This document shows, piece by piece, positions 47,584-59,025 of a stretch of DNA of 64,000 nt (position 1 is the first letter of the stretch; each line of letters begins with the position of its first letter). The stretch lies in the NCBI GenBank assembly GCA_027604705.1, contig JADHYV010000024.1, positions 1-64,000 on the forward strand. The letters are read 5' to 3'. The notes beneath the pieces were generated by a model that saw nothing but the letters and a program-made list of their open reading frames with translations, was not told the origin of the DNA and did not search any database. The translations under genes and the position numbers were made by a program. Source of the stretch: Allomyces arbusculus. Lineage: Eukaryota; Blastocladiomycota; Blastocladiomycetes; Blastocladiales; Blastocladiaceae.

Positions 47584-48789
47584 TTATGGCTCGACGCACG
47601 GCATCGCTGCGAGCGGTGCCGGGTGCTCAATTGACGGTGAAACGACTGCGGCCTTCTGCACCGTGCTCCCAACATCCGACACGGCCGTGACCACTTTCAG
47701 CGGCGATATTATCGGCGATTCCGGTGGGGCCCAAATCAAACTGGCCGCGCGCGACGGTAAATCAATCAGCGACGCTGGTCGAATATCGCCATCCAAGATC
47801 GAGCTGTGCAGGTCGTCGTCATCGTCGACAACGCCACTATCGTCCATCGGCACACCCAAGGCCGACGACCGTTCGAGCGTTTCAAAGTCGGTCCGGAACG
47901 TGGCCATGACCCAATCATGCGGCGTGAGCGGTTCTGGGTCGTCCATGCGCGGCATAGAGCTGAACCCGGGTACCGTCGCGGAACCCCACAAATCCACGAC
48001 ACCAGGCGATCCGGGCGTGTAGTGCAGTGCCGGCATCGACGGGAACGGCTCGAGCGCGCGATCGGTGGCAGTGGCGGTCACAGCATGCGCGAGTCCCGAC
48101 GGCGTGGGTGGCGAGTAGTCGGTGGATCGCCTCGAGAGCGCGCGCGAATGTGGTGTGTGGAAGAGCGTGCCGGAGGTCGACAAAAGCGACGTGCGTTGCG
48201 CTGGGTTCAGGAACGGGCCGGGCGAGTCGACCGAGTAACTGCGCAGCGTCGCGACGCGTGATCGCGCCGCGTAGAGTGTTGGCGAGTATTGGCCGGTTGA
48301 CGTGGACATGGATCGTGGCAGCGACCCACTGAGGCCTGAGGGGGCGGGGGTCCCGCGCGACCGGCCGCTCAGAGTGCGCGAAAGCGTGCGCGCAGGTGGA
48401 CCGGATCGCGGCACGGTGCCCGGCCGTCGTGCGTCAGCAGAGGAAGTGGTCCCTGCTGCAGGAATGTACGCGGGTTCAGGTACGGCAACCGGCGACGTGC
48501 GCACGGGTCCTGGCGTCGGTGCCGTACTGCGTCCGCGCACGACCGCGGAAGGCGTCGTTTGCTTTTTCGGTGGAGAGAAGCGGCCCGACTCGAGCTCGTG
48601 GCCCTTGGTATCCGTGATTTCCTTGGCACCTCCATTCGCCGCAGGTTGAGGGCGTCGTCGGCGTGCGCTGTGGAAGATGCACGCAACCACGACGGCGCAC
48701 GCGACAAGGACAGCAGAGAGGGCCGTGCCGACAATAGCAATAGCCGACTCGGTGCGTAGCGCGGTTGGGCTTGGCTCGGTCGTGGACAT
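47584..48789 (-). CDS. Single-pass membrane protein with Ser/Pro-rich tail
   Basis: A single exon of 401 residues. A short Ser/Thr-rich N-terminus is followed at about residues 18-42 by one membrane helix (AIAIVGTALSAVLVACAVVV), then a basic stop-transfer patch (SARRRRP). The remaining 350 residues are Ser, Thr, Pro and Arg-rich and probably cytosolic, with many SP/TP sites. Near residues 290-340 an acidic, better-ordered piece reads PHDWVMATFRTDFETLERSS. The layout recalls fungal surface sensors with a short outer part, but no family is recognised. An upstream exon with a signal peptide cannot be excluded. It converges on the five-exon gene, stops being 115 bp apart. Confidence 0.55.
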   Translation of the reverse strand: MSTTEPSPTALRTESAIAIVGTALSAVLVACAVVVACIFHSARRRRPQPAANGGAKEITDTKGHELESGRFSPPKKQTTPSAVVRGRSTAPTPGPVRTSPVAVPEPAYIPAAGTTSSADARRPGTVPRSGPPARTLSRTLSGRSRGTPAPSGLSGSLPRSMSTSTGQYSPTLYAARSRVATLRSYSVDSPGPFLNPAQRTSLLSTSGTLFHTPHSRALSRRSTDYSPPTPSGLAHAVTATATDRALEPFPSMPALHYTPGSPGVVDLWGSATVPGFSSMPRMDDPEPLTPHDWVMATFRTDFETLERSSALGVPMDDSGVVDDDDDLHSSILDGDIRPASLIDLPSRAASLIWAPPESPIISPLKVVTAVSDVGSTVQKAAVVSPSIEHPAPLAAMPCVEP

Positions 48790-50154
48790 GGCGACACAGG
48801 GCGGGTATGTGATGACGAACGGCCGGAGAGCGAGGAAGCGAGAGATGACGCGGCAGCTGCAGCAAATGAGGGGCAAATGAGGACGAGCAGGTCAGCACAA
48901 GAAAGTGGAGCGGCGGCGACAGATCTGCTTGACGTGCGGCAATACGAACATGCACGTCGTGCAGCCCCGCAGGCGGCAACAGAGGCGCTTGTGCAGTCGG
49001 AGAGTCTGGTGGCAACGGTGGCGACGGCGACTGCGATATATTTTCCTGAAAATAGCACAGTGCGATTTCGTACAGGTCAGCAAACTTGGGTCTGTTTGCC
49101 ACGCAACCTTCAGTGCCAGGGCGACGATGCTGCCGGCCATCCGTTTAGCGTGGTTGGTGCATCGCGTCGTTGGGCAGCCTAGAGTGCGGATCGTGAGGTG
49201 GTTCGCGTACTTTGTTGATGCTCCTTGATGCTGACTTGATGGCAAGTCACCAACGGCAGCGTAGGCGAGCACGAGAGCCTTGTTGCCTTTATCACCAGCC
49301 GTGTCGACTTGATGCGAGGCGCTTTGAATACCAGAGCCTCCACTTGAAGGGCGCAGTTCTGAAGATACATTGACCGTGTTCATTCCCATTGGCGGTCAAC
49401 CATATTTCTTCTTGCAAGAGTGTGGAGCCCGACGTTGCTGATCCATGGGCAGCTCGCAGGTGCCTGGCTGGTGGCCGATAAGTACAGGTTTGGAGCGGAT
49501 CGGACGTTGCAGCTGATGGATGGCAAGGCGAGCTGGTGCCGAGAAGAGAAGGAGCGCAGAAGTTCGTCAACCCGTCGATCACGACAGCTGGAGCAAAATG
49601 TAACGACACTTGCGTCTACAAGGTGAAGCATGGCCACGCGGCGTGCGCGTGCTTCAAGCGCCGCGGGTGATCTGGCGCAAACGCAAGCAGCACCCAGCGC
49701 ACCGGTTGCTGCGGCAAACGGGCCCAGACGAACAACCGGCGCACAAGAGCTGCTTGCAGCGCGCGAAGAAGGGCGGCGCGTGCGCGAGAGAAAGAGACCG
49801 GCAGCAGCCGGCGGTGGCGGCATTGGTGGCAACAACATACAAATGTCAAACGGCCAGGAAACGCGTGCTTCGCCACAGTGCGAGACAGCCGCGTGTGGCC
49901 ACAGGCTTCTCATGTGCCGCCCACTGTTGTCTCTGCGATCTTTGACCAAGCTCATCTTCTCCAGCATCGGCCAGTATTTCATTGCCCAGCTCGACGTGTC
50001 TCTCAGCATCAAGCTCTGCGAGCACGGCAGCCTTCGCATCGCCCAGTTTGCCCCCACTCCGCAAGGGATCAGCTCATTTCCTCGCGACCTCCTCGACCCT
50101 GATCAATCAATCCCTCGCTCGACTCAACGTCCAAACAACGCCACTATCACCATC
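48790..50154. other. Divergent region between membrane-protein and LYR-like genes
   Basis: About 1.37 kb. An ATG at 49630 opens a frame that runs into the LYR-like gene and would add 175 residues. Composition and lack of family features make me treat it as 5' leader. No other gene recognised. Confidence 0.4.
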
Positions 50155-50612
50155 ATGTCAACCGCGGCCGCGACCCCAAGCTTGCCCACTATCTACCGGC
50201 ACGCGCGCCGGCTGGCCAAGCAGCTGCCGTACGAGCCATCGCGTGCCGCACGGTCACTGCGCCGTCACGTTGAGGATGAGCTCTACCGGGTTCAAAAGCG
50301 CACGTTCCCGGCCGACAAGGACCCGGCACACCTGTGGCGCCAGGTCCAGGCGCTGCAAGTGCTTGTGAGCAACGAGGCCATGAACCAGGTGCGCGCGCGC
50401 TCTCCTTGCTGGGTCACAATTGTTTGATGCTCGAATCCGACTAAGGTTCTATATCGCGGCTGCAGTTTCCCTTGTCGAAGCGCATGAGCGAGCCCGAGGG
50501 CACGCCGCACCATTATAAGGACCTGGCCGCCAACGCGGGTGACATGAATGCGCCGTCGCGTCGCACGCCGCTCCAGTCGTTCCTCTTCAAGTGGTTCCGC
50601 TTTAAGGCCTAA
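50155..50612 (+). CDS. Small LYR-like (Complex1_LYR) protein, probably mitochondrial
   Basis: Two exons (50155-50388, 50466-50612; intron 77 bp) encode 126 residues. The first half, PTIYRHARRLAKQLPYEPSR then VEDELYRVQKRTFPA, has the helix order and Arg/Tyr spacing of small LYR proteins, which bind acyl-ACP and act in assembly of respiratory complexes or Fe-S clusters. A strict L-Y-R triplet is replaced by I-Y-R. The C-terminus ends SFLFKWFRFKA, basic and aromatic, as in some inner-membrane assembly factors. I cannot assign the target complex. Confidence 0.5.
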
Positions 50613-50814
50613 ATGTCGCGCGCGTGGATGCTCCGTTTGAGATTGGTCTACTGGTCGGTCAGGGGCATGGCCTCGTGAAAATGTTCAATTATCTTTCCGT
50701 GTCGATGAATTCGAGTGCCGGGCAATGGAAAAAAAAAGAAATGAAACCGTCTTTGAGCATCGTATCCCCACAAATCCGCCACATTAGTCCAACAAGGCTC
50801 GCTCGACCCTTCCC

Positions 50815-53800
50815 TCAGTGCTTGACGGTCGCCTGCATGGCCACGCCGTGCACAAACGTGCTAAAAGACCGCGTCGGGATCGGCTTGAACGACCGCGACC
50901 CGCTGTCGTACTTGAAAAACTCGCTCACGTCGGCCTGCTCAATCTCGAGCGGCCCGTTACCGTAAAGCTTGATAATCTACGTTTTGAACGATTCCGTGCA
51001 CAGCACAGGTGAGCGGAGCGTGCGGCAACACAAATCAAACTCCTTCCAACGCACCTGGTTCTGGTCCACAACATGCACGTAGAGCCCCTTGAAGCTGTGG
51101 TTCTTGGGCCCGCGCAACAGCACCACAAAGTTGGTCTGGTCCGACCGCTCCAGGTCCTCGAGTACCTCTGTGCGCGTTTTCTCATTGACAGGCCCGCTCA
51201 GGCACATGTTGAGCGCGTTGACAATCAGCTTCTTGTTGGACCGCCGCGACGCGCTCGAGTTCTTGACGTTGCGGTCAATGATGTTGGTCGCTAGGCAGGA
51301 AGAGAGAACAGATGGTAAGTGGAGTGATAGCGAAGTGATCACGGGCAAAAAAGACTGCACATTTCTTGGCCTTGCCCAAATTCCGCTCGCTCATGATCTT
51401 GCGCTGCTGCTCCTTGATTTTCCTGTCGCATAACCGTCAGTCTGCCGTGAACCCAACCGTTGCACAGCGATTCGAGACAAACGTACGCGGCGGCTCCACC
51501 CGTGCGTGGCGTCAGCGGCTCGCTTGTTGTCGCACTGCTCGCCTTGAACGCGGCCTGGATACTCGGCTCCGGCGCCTGTACCGGCAGCTCGACGCGTTCC
51601 TCGGCAATGCTTGGGGTAGCTGTCGCGGCTGCACTGCCTTGGTCGCTCAGAGCCGACGTTGGACGGCTTGATGCGCGCGCGCTCCCACCCGCCGACGTCG
51701 GCGTCGCCAGACGCTGGCGAAGCCGGTTGATCCGCTTCTTGGCACGCTCCGGGTCAAAGTCGTCGTTGTGGAACAAGAGCGTCGTCGAGGCCGTTGTTGG
51801 TCGTGACGGTTGCGCGGGCGGCGGAGTCGGTGCGGCGGGCGTGGTGGTGGATGTGGCTGGCACGCGGCCGACAGGCTCTACGGCGCCATTCGCCGCCGCA
51901 ACCGCCAATGGTGTTGCGGTCCGCGGTCCGACGCTCGACCCGGCAAACTGCGACGGCGGGCGCGAGCGTGATGCGAGGAGAGCATGTGAGTCGGTGATAG
52001 CGACTGGAGCAAGAACAGAGGTGGGAACGACGACCGACGCCGCCACTGCACGATCGACACGCGACATGGAGCGCGATTCGACACGCGACATGGCGCGAGA
52101 CTCGGCAAACGGCATTGCGCAATCCTCAGCGCGCGATTCGAGAAGAGTCATTGCGCGAGACACGGCGTGCGACACTGCGGGCGATGCGGCGCGCGACACA
52201 GAGCGGGATACCGACGTCGATGCTCGTCCAGCCCACGTCGGTCGCGGGACCTTGGTCTCGTATGATGGATTGATGGGGACCGCTGTAACTGACAGCCTTG
52301 TCGTTTCCTGGGCCACAGGGGGCGCGCGCAACATGAGAGATGATGTGGGTGCGTCGCGGTTCTCGACATTGAAAAAGTCATGGCCAAGCCCAGACACGGC
52401 GAGTTGGTGCGCAAGAACGTCAGCGCCATCGTCGCCGTCAAAATCAGCATCCTCGTCGCCGTCGGATCCGTCGTAGCAGTCGAGCAGGTCATCTACAAAA
52501 ACCTCGAGGTCGCGAATCAGATCGTTTCCTGCAGCAGCAGCGTCCATTTCGTCGCTCTGGCCCATAAACGCGGGCTCAAAATCCTCGTCGACTGCTGGGC
52601 CAGCGTCGAAACCCTTGGTCGGTGGCTCGGGAGAAGCGACAGGGTGGACAAGGTAGGCGTCGAGGTCGAACCCATCGTGGCCAGGCTCGCCGTCGGAATG
52701 ATGCGGCAGCGGTTGCTGGATTGGGGGCGAGTGCTCGTCGTGTACGACAGATGGTGATCGATCCACGACAGATGGCGGCCGGTCCAACGCGCGAATGGAG
52801 GGGGAGTCAAGAATTGCGAGGTCGACAAAGTCCGAGTCGGTGCCGCGTACTGGCACGGGAGAGACCGCGTGGAACGATGACATAGACGGGAGCTCGGGCT
52901 CGAGCTCAAGCTCGACCTCGGGCTCGGCCTCATCTCCCGACGCACCATTGCAATGATCGGTTGCAAGGCGCGTCGGGCTTGGAGTCGCATAGCGAGATGC
53001 CGAAAGCGTTGTTGATGGCTGCTCGACCGCGGCACCGGAAAATGGAACGTCGAGACGATCAGGCTCAGTCGGGGCGACGTTTCCAACGCCCACTCGGCAC
53101 TCTCGATCTCGCACTCCTGAGGGATCCAGATCTGAGGGCGTCGCGGGCTTGGTCCTCAATTCGAACTCGGCCGCGAGCGCGATTTGCGCCGACGATGCGG
53201 AACGGGACGTGATGCGATCGGCCGTTGCTGTGCTGCTTGCTGAAGCTGCTGAACCGGTTTGTCGGGCGCTTGCCAATGACGTTGCCGAGTCACGTCCCCT
53301 TTCTGCAAATCGAGGGAGAACGAGCAGCGAGTTGGTGAGACCAAGATCGACCAACGTCATGGCCGCAGAAATGGAGCAAGATAGGCACCCATTGGGTCGA
53401 CGCGTTGGAGTTTTGCCTTTTTCAACCGGATGCGCTTGGCCGACGAGCTAGCCCGAATGCAGGGAGCATGCGTAAGCAGAACGACGCGCATTGGCTCAGC
53501 ATATAAAGTGCGCGCGCGTACCTGCGAGCCAAAGCACGCTCAAACAACCGCACCAGCGACAGGACAACGAGCAACTTGCCCGTGCGCGAATGCGACTTTG
53601 GCGGCAAGATAGCACACAACTCATTGGCCTCGGCGAGCAGCGCTGCGTGTGTGGCGCCGGGTCCGCCCAAGACCTTGTGGAGGATCGCGGTCCATACACC
53701 GGGTTGCGCAACGTCGACAAACAGGTCGGAGAATTCGGCCTCAGGATTGGTGCACGGCTGTAGCAACGTGAGCCAAATCAGCAGCGCATCCTCCAAGTCG

Positions 53801-54867
53801 AACGGCGTGTGCGGGCCCTCCTCGAAGCCCGGCAGCGTCCGGAGATGTGAGTCCAGGGACGTAAAAGCGGATTTGCTTAGCTGCTGGACGCGGCGGTCGA
53901 GCAAGTGCGTCAAAATCGTCAAATGATAAGCCTACGCGGTGGGCAAAAGCTGGTCAGCGAGCAAAGCGTCTACTCAACCGAAGAGAGGTCCATGTACCTC
54001 GCCGTCCAGTGCTTTCAGCTGCGGGAGCGTCTGCTCAATCGCGCGCGTCGGCGGCTCTTGACCAACGCTCGAAACGACGGGGCAATCGACACCGTCAACT
54101 CCAAGATGTTGCGCGACGAGAGCATAGATATACCCTTGGCTCAGCGCTCGAGCATGCTCCAGCGACAGTGACTCCTGTTTGATCTGAACCAATTGCCCGT
54201 CGACAATTAGTGACCCTAACGCAGAGACAAAACGACTTTCCGCTGATACCAAACACACCTGGTTCGCGATCAAGGTGGATAACTCACTCGCAACCTGCGA
54301 CTGTGGGTGCACGTCGTCGCGGCAGAGGAACAGCAGGTGCAGCACGCAGAGGTCAAAGTTGGGGTCCGACCGCGGCCTGTCGAGCGCGAGCATTGGCAGG
54401 CCTGCGCTACCTGTCGCCGAAGGTGCATTATCCTCGGCCGCTTGTGGTGCGCCACGATCAGGTCCCGCAGCGTCGGAAATCAAAATGTGGTGCTCGCGCA
54501 TCAAGTTGCGGAACCGCGCCGTCAGCGCCGAAAACTCTTCCGACCACTGGCACGGATTGGCGACCATAACCGTGGCCGCATCGCGAGTTTTGGACACGGT
54601 AGACCCAAGTTCAGTGCGGTCGGGCGTGTCGAGCCGCTGGGACCGTGCCACAGCATCCTCGAGGATTTTCCAGTAATCCATGCAGGCAGCACCACTGCCG
54701 ATGTGCGAGGTGACGTCGATTGCAGCCGGGTCCATGATGCCGAGCAGCTGCACGAAAATGAAGCCGTCGCGGCAGTCTTCGGCAGTCACGGGCGAGTCGA
54801 TGATGGTGGAGAGCCAAGACTGGGCGTCGTCAGCAGCGATGACGGTGCGCGGGCCCGTGGCGGACAT
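50815..54867 (-). CDS. CAMSAP: CAMSAP/Patronin microtubule minus-end protein (CH + CKK)
   Basis: Seven exons (54867-53998, 53931-53522, 53447-53389, 53302-51487, 51422-51361, 51290-51055, 50976-50815) encode 1204 residues. CAMSAPs cap and stabilise microtubule minus ends. The CKK domain (about 1075-1204) is clear: SRRSNKKLIVNALNMCLSGP, LEDLERSDQTNFVVLLRG, FKGLYVHVVDQNQ, IIKLYGNGPLEIEQADVSEF and FFKYDSGSRSFKPIPTRS. The N-terminal 440 residues are helical and include a CH-like part (TPFDLEDALLIWLTLLQPC). A 600-residue disordered linker has Ser-Arg repeats (about 52040-52240) and a short coiled coil (DPERAKKRINRLRQRL). Introns are 64-86 bp; each join near the CKK restores family sequence. The CKK call is strong, the CH call moderate. 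Confidence 0.9.
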
Positions 54868-55189
54868 GGCTGGGACGGGTCCTTGACGCAGCAAACGTTG
54901 TGCGGGAAGTCGTTGAGTTTAGCACGAGCCGTGTTGAGTACGCATGGTGGCCCGCCACGGTCCGGCCACGTCGCATCGCTCGGCAGTCTGTGATCAGCGT
55001 TGGACTATGAGCAAACGTGACCGCGTTGAACGTTTGTGTTTGTGCTCGGTGCTGAGTGCCCTCCCCGCTGCATTCTCCAGCAGCCGGCCGCGATACGCAA
55101 CGGAAACAAAATCAATGTTTAATAGTCGCACCAAACCAATCAGTCCATCCGGAATCAGTCGCACCACCTCCTGCCGCACCGCGACGCAT
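54868..55189. other. Intergenic, CAMSAP promoter
   Basis: About 320 bp between two minus-strand genes. No feature recognised. Confidence 0.5.
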
Positions 55190-57134
55190 CTAGTCGGCCG
55201 GCTCCTCTTCGCCGTCCTCCTCCTCGTCGGGTTGCGCGTCGTCCTCCTTCTCCTTGAGCATCTCCTCAAACGCCTTCTCGTCCTTGACCGACGGGTCGAC
55301 GAGCTCGACGAGCGCCTCGTCCTTGAACTCCACCTGGAGCGGCGGCAGCGCCGGCATCGGCGTGGGTTCGCCGCCCAGATCCTTGAGCCCGTCACCCACG
55401 TAGACGCAGGCAAACTTGCCGTTGTAGTAGACGGCGTGCGCCCCGGGCCACCGGTTCGACCGCAGGTGCACGGGCGAGAACTTGCTGGACTGGAGCCGCG
55501 AGCACGCGCGCACCGACCAGGCCGGATGGCCCGCAAACTCGGCGTCCTCAGTGATGCTCGTGAGCAACGTAGGACCCGTCTCGGGCTCGACCTCGCGCTC
55601 CGATGCCCCACCTGTCGCGTCACCGCTCGCGTCGTCGTCGTCGTCACCCCCCTCGCCGTCCTCACGATCCGCATCTTCGTCGTCGCCTTCCCCGCGAGGC
55701 TTGACCGGGTTCACCCACGTAGTGCGGCCCTGTGGCAACACGTGCGGGATCTGGTGCACCCAGTTCTCGAGCGAGAGCAGCGCGTCGTTGGGCAGGACCT
55801 CGTACTCGGTGTTGACAATGATGGCCGTGTTGGTTTCCGGGTGCTCCTCGTCGGCGCTCTCCGGGTCGAACGTGTAGTAGCCGAGCGGGCAAACGACCGT
55901 CGCGGCCGTGATGCGCGCAATCTGCGCGCGCAGGTAGTGCGCCTCGGTGCCCGGAAACAGCGGGTACGAGGCGATCGGCGTGCTCAAGTTGCCCGTGAGG
56001 TACTTGCGGATCGCGCGTGCTGCCGTAACGTGCTCGGGTAGGAGGTCCGGGAGCCGCGTCCATACCTCGCCGACTACGGAAAAGCAGACAGCGCTCGTGA
56101 GTTCAAAGGGTGGACAATTTCGACCATGCAGGGAAAAAAACATCGTACTCGACTTGCACACAAAGTACGTGTACTTGTTGACGCCCGTCCCTTCCTCCTT
56201 GGGCAGCGACATGTCGACGGGCTTCTTGATGTCCGGGAACCCTTCAAACTCGGGCACGTCCATGGGCGGCGGCTTGGCCGGCTCGACGGCCGCCTTGTCG
56301 GCCGCTGCCTTTTCGGGATCGTCCTCGACCGGTGGAGCGCCCTCGGCCTCGACGACATAGTAGGCGCCTTGCCGCGCGCTCAACTTGCCCCAAAAGCGTG
56401 CCGACTGGAGCCCCGTTTCTTGAACCAGTTGGTGGATCGACAGGGCGAGCAAAAAGGTCTCCTCCTTGCCAAACGAGACCTACTCAACAAATGGGAGTAT
56501 CAGCTGTGCGAAAATCGGAGATGAGGAGTGTGCGGTTCAAATACGCGCCCCGGCCCATTCGAACAACCCAGAGAGCTCGAGAATGTCGGGTACTTGCCCG
56601 GCTGCGTCGTCATTGCCATCCTCACTGCGCTTGACGTTCTAATGTGGTCGACGATAGCAAATGAGACGGCCGAAACGCGCACGATGAGTCAGCGGCGCTG
56701 GAAGCGGACCATAAAAACTGTCATCAACTTGTTGACTTGCCCGAGAGACGGGTTCGGCTCGGGTTTTTTCTAGGCGTTGGAATCTTTCTCGTTAGCGCTC
56801 TGGCTCGCAGTCAGGAGCTGAGGGATCAACTTGCGCACCTTGTACCCGAGCGGCGACTGAATGCTCTCCAAGTTAAAGCGGTCACGCTTGACCTGCGACG
56901 AGATGTTTTCAAACACATCTAACGGAACAGTCGAACCGAACCATGGTGGTGAGCGATCGCTGCGCATACAGCAGCAGCACGAGCAGCGCATTCTCCGTCG
57001 GGCATACCGGCCGGGTTCCTCGGGCGTTTTTCGAGCACTTGGGCCAGCAGCTCGGTCAAGTGGTCGTAGAGATTGATGCCGGTGCGGTCCGAGTGCTGTT
57101 GCAGGTACTGCTTGGCTTGATTCACGTCCTCCAT
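55190..57134 (-). CDS. RSP4: Radial spoke head protein RSP4/RSP6 (RSPH4A)
   Basis: Six exons (57134-57008, 56918-56839, 56769-56710, 56638-56549, 56479-56149, 56073-55190) encode 523 residues. RSP4/6 forms the radial spoke head that contacts the central pair in motile axonemes. The start reads MEDVNQAKQYLQQHSDRTGI then NLYDHLTELLAQVLEKRP, then VFENISSQVKRDRF. Further blocks are LELSGLFEWAG, VSFGKEETFLLALSIHQL, GEVWTRLPDLLPEHV and YLRAQIARITAATVV, ending with GPTLLTSITEDAEFAGHP and RSNRWPGAHAVYYNGKFACV. Acidic inserts and an acidic tail are typical. Intron 4 appears to use a GC donor. Exons 3 and 4 are the least certain because the family varies there. Confidence 0.9.
56480..56548 (-). other. 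GC-AG intron of RSP4/6
   Basis: The only phase-0 join of LFEWAG to VSFGKEET starts the intron with GCGCGT, a T-to-C change of the common local donor GTGCGT, and ends it with GAGTAG. A GT donor a few bases downstream would break the frame. Confidence 0.65.
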
Positions 57135-57399
57135 CTTGGCGGCAGTCAGGCTTGCTGATCGTGATGCAAAATTGAACAATTGCAGCGGGTTACGCGCTGT
57201 TGCTGCGGGTGATTGTATACCTTGGCCAATGTAATTGTTGTCGACGACGATCAGAAAGCGGGAATGCATGATCGCTCACACGTCCCGTGACCGCGTCGCT
57301 CTGTTCGACGAGCACAAACCAACAGACTGCAGCTCTCGTTTATCAGCTCCGCCAATTTATGAGAAAAAACACCAAAAAAGGCTTCGTTTATTGCGGGAA

Positions 57400-58744
57400 T
57401 CAATAGGTTACGGAACGCGACGGTACGTCGCGAAAGAGCGCCGGCGACGTGAGTGGCCCCATGAGGGCGAGGAACAAGACGAGACCAGCGACGTAGCAGG
57501 TCCAAACCGCTAGAGAAGATTGTGAAATCAGTCTATGTTGGCACCAGCGAGCAACGAGTGCGAGCGAACGTACTTCGCGGCGACCGCGTGAGATGCACCG
57601 ACCCGACATCCGGAAAGCCCACGACGTTGCAGAACATGTGAATCAGCGCGGGCCCGATGATGTTGCCTTCAGAGAACGCGCAAGTCAGATACGGCAGTCG
57701 AGTGCCAGTTGCTCTGATAACAATGACGGACCAGTGCGAACGTAGAGAAAACTGGCGATCCACCCAAAGACGGTCGTGTACACGAGCTGAAAAACAGTGG
57801 ACACGATGGCGCGCTTCAAAGCGTCCACAGTGCGGCCGTTGCGCTGGTAAAGGTCGTAAATGTTGTGGAGGTGGGCTATGCGGCAGCGACGGCAGTTGAT
57901 GCGTTAGGGACAGAGGAAGCGACACAGCTTCCCACTCCGGCAAAACGGGACGTACCGATGCCGAAAAATAGTGGCGATAACAAGATGATGGCGGTCGGGT
58001 GGACCCGCGCGAGATAAAATGGGAAGATGATGCACGCGCGAAAGACAAACTCCTCGGCAATGGGACTCTGGCGGGGCGACACAGCGTCCGTCAGCACCAT
58101 TGACCTTGTAACGAGACCGAAGAGCGCGTTGACGAACCACGACGTAGTTGCGCTTCCCCATGGGCGTACTCAGTCGGTGCCAAAACAAGTCCCACACTAA
58201 GCGGTCTTGGAAAAAGAGCTCTCGTTCCATCCACATTTGGACCAGCGGTCCGAGGAAGAGCAGCAAAATGAGGACAACAGGCACGGCTATTGCCCGAAAC
58301 AAATTGTCGACTCGGATGCCAATCAAAGACAAGAAATGTGACAGCTGGCAAGAATGGAACAATTGTCAGGAGCTGCTCGCCCACACTCACGCGTCCTTGT
58401 GCTTCGCGGCCAAAACTTACCGACGGCTCTGGCTCCGATGGTAAATAGACAAACGAGTACAAGAGCATGCCCGTCAAAAGACAAACGATTGCGTGCGTAA
58501 GCAAGCGTCGCGAGATGGCGTCGTTCTCGAGCTTGGCCCGGCGCATAGCAGCGGCAGCATCAAGAGGATCGTCGAGATCAATGGCATCCGCGAAATCTGG
58601 ATTTGTTGGTCCATTGGTGCCGTTGGCTGACGGTCTCCGAAGGGTCTTGGCACCGTGCGGCCACCACCGAGCCGCGTAGTAACCAGCAACGTAGAGCAGC
58701 GTCTCGCCCAGTCCGAGGCCGACCACTCTTGACACGGTAATCAT
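57400..58744 (-). CDS. RCE1: CAAX prenyl protease 2 (Rce1)
   Basis: Six exons (58744-58421, 58344-58138, 58067-57956, 57875-57732, 57666-57574, 57509-57400) encode 329 residues. Rce1 is the ER-membrane protease that removes the last three residues of prenylated CaaX proteins such as Ras and Rho. The catalytic Glu-Glu lies in SPIAEEFVFRACIIFPFYL, the essential His in FFGIAHLHNIYDLYQRN, and the His/Asn pair in LIHMFCNVVGFP. Several hydrophobic helices flank these, including VPVVLILLLFLGPLVQMW and CYVAGLVLFLALMGPL. The first intron has GTAAGT, the only fully standard donor I found in the window. It is head-to-head with DENR, starts 281 bp apart. Confidence 0.92.
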
Positions 58745-59025
58745 GGCGTCGCTGCGTCGCGTTGCAATAAGTTCTTTTTGAAGATGGTACGCTGATACTT
58801 GGCGTTGCCAGGTCGACTTGGAGCATGGTCGACCGCACTCGCGACTTGATATGAAACGGATCATCGCGACTTTACTGCTGGAAACCTGCTTGAACTGTCT
58901 GCCAGAAGGCCGCGTGTTCGAGCCCTGGTCCGATCTTGCCACGACATGCACCTCTCTCTCCTGATCGGCGACGTTGACCGATCAACTTGCCCAGCTTGCC
59001 AGGACTACCAGCAACATCGCCCACT

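Noticed and set aside
51460-52476. 338-codon plus-strand ORF with ARD repeats
   Set aside because: Antisense to the CAMSAP linker; the repeats mirror the Ser-Arg repeats of that gene.
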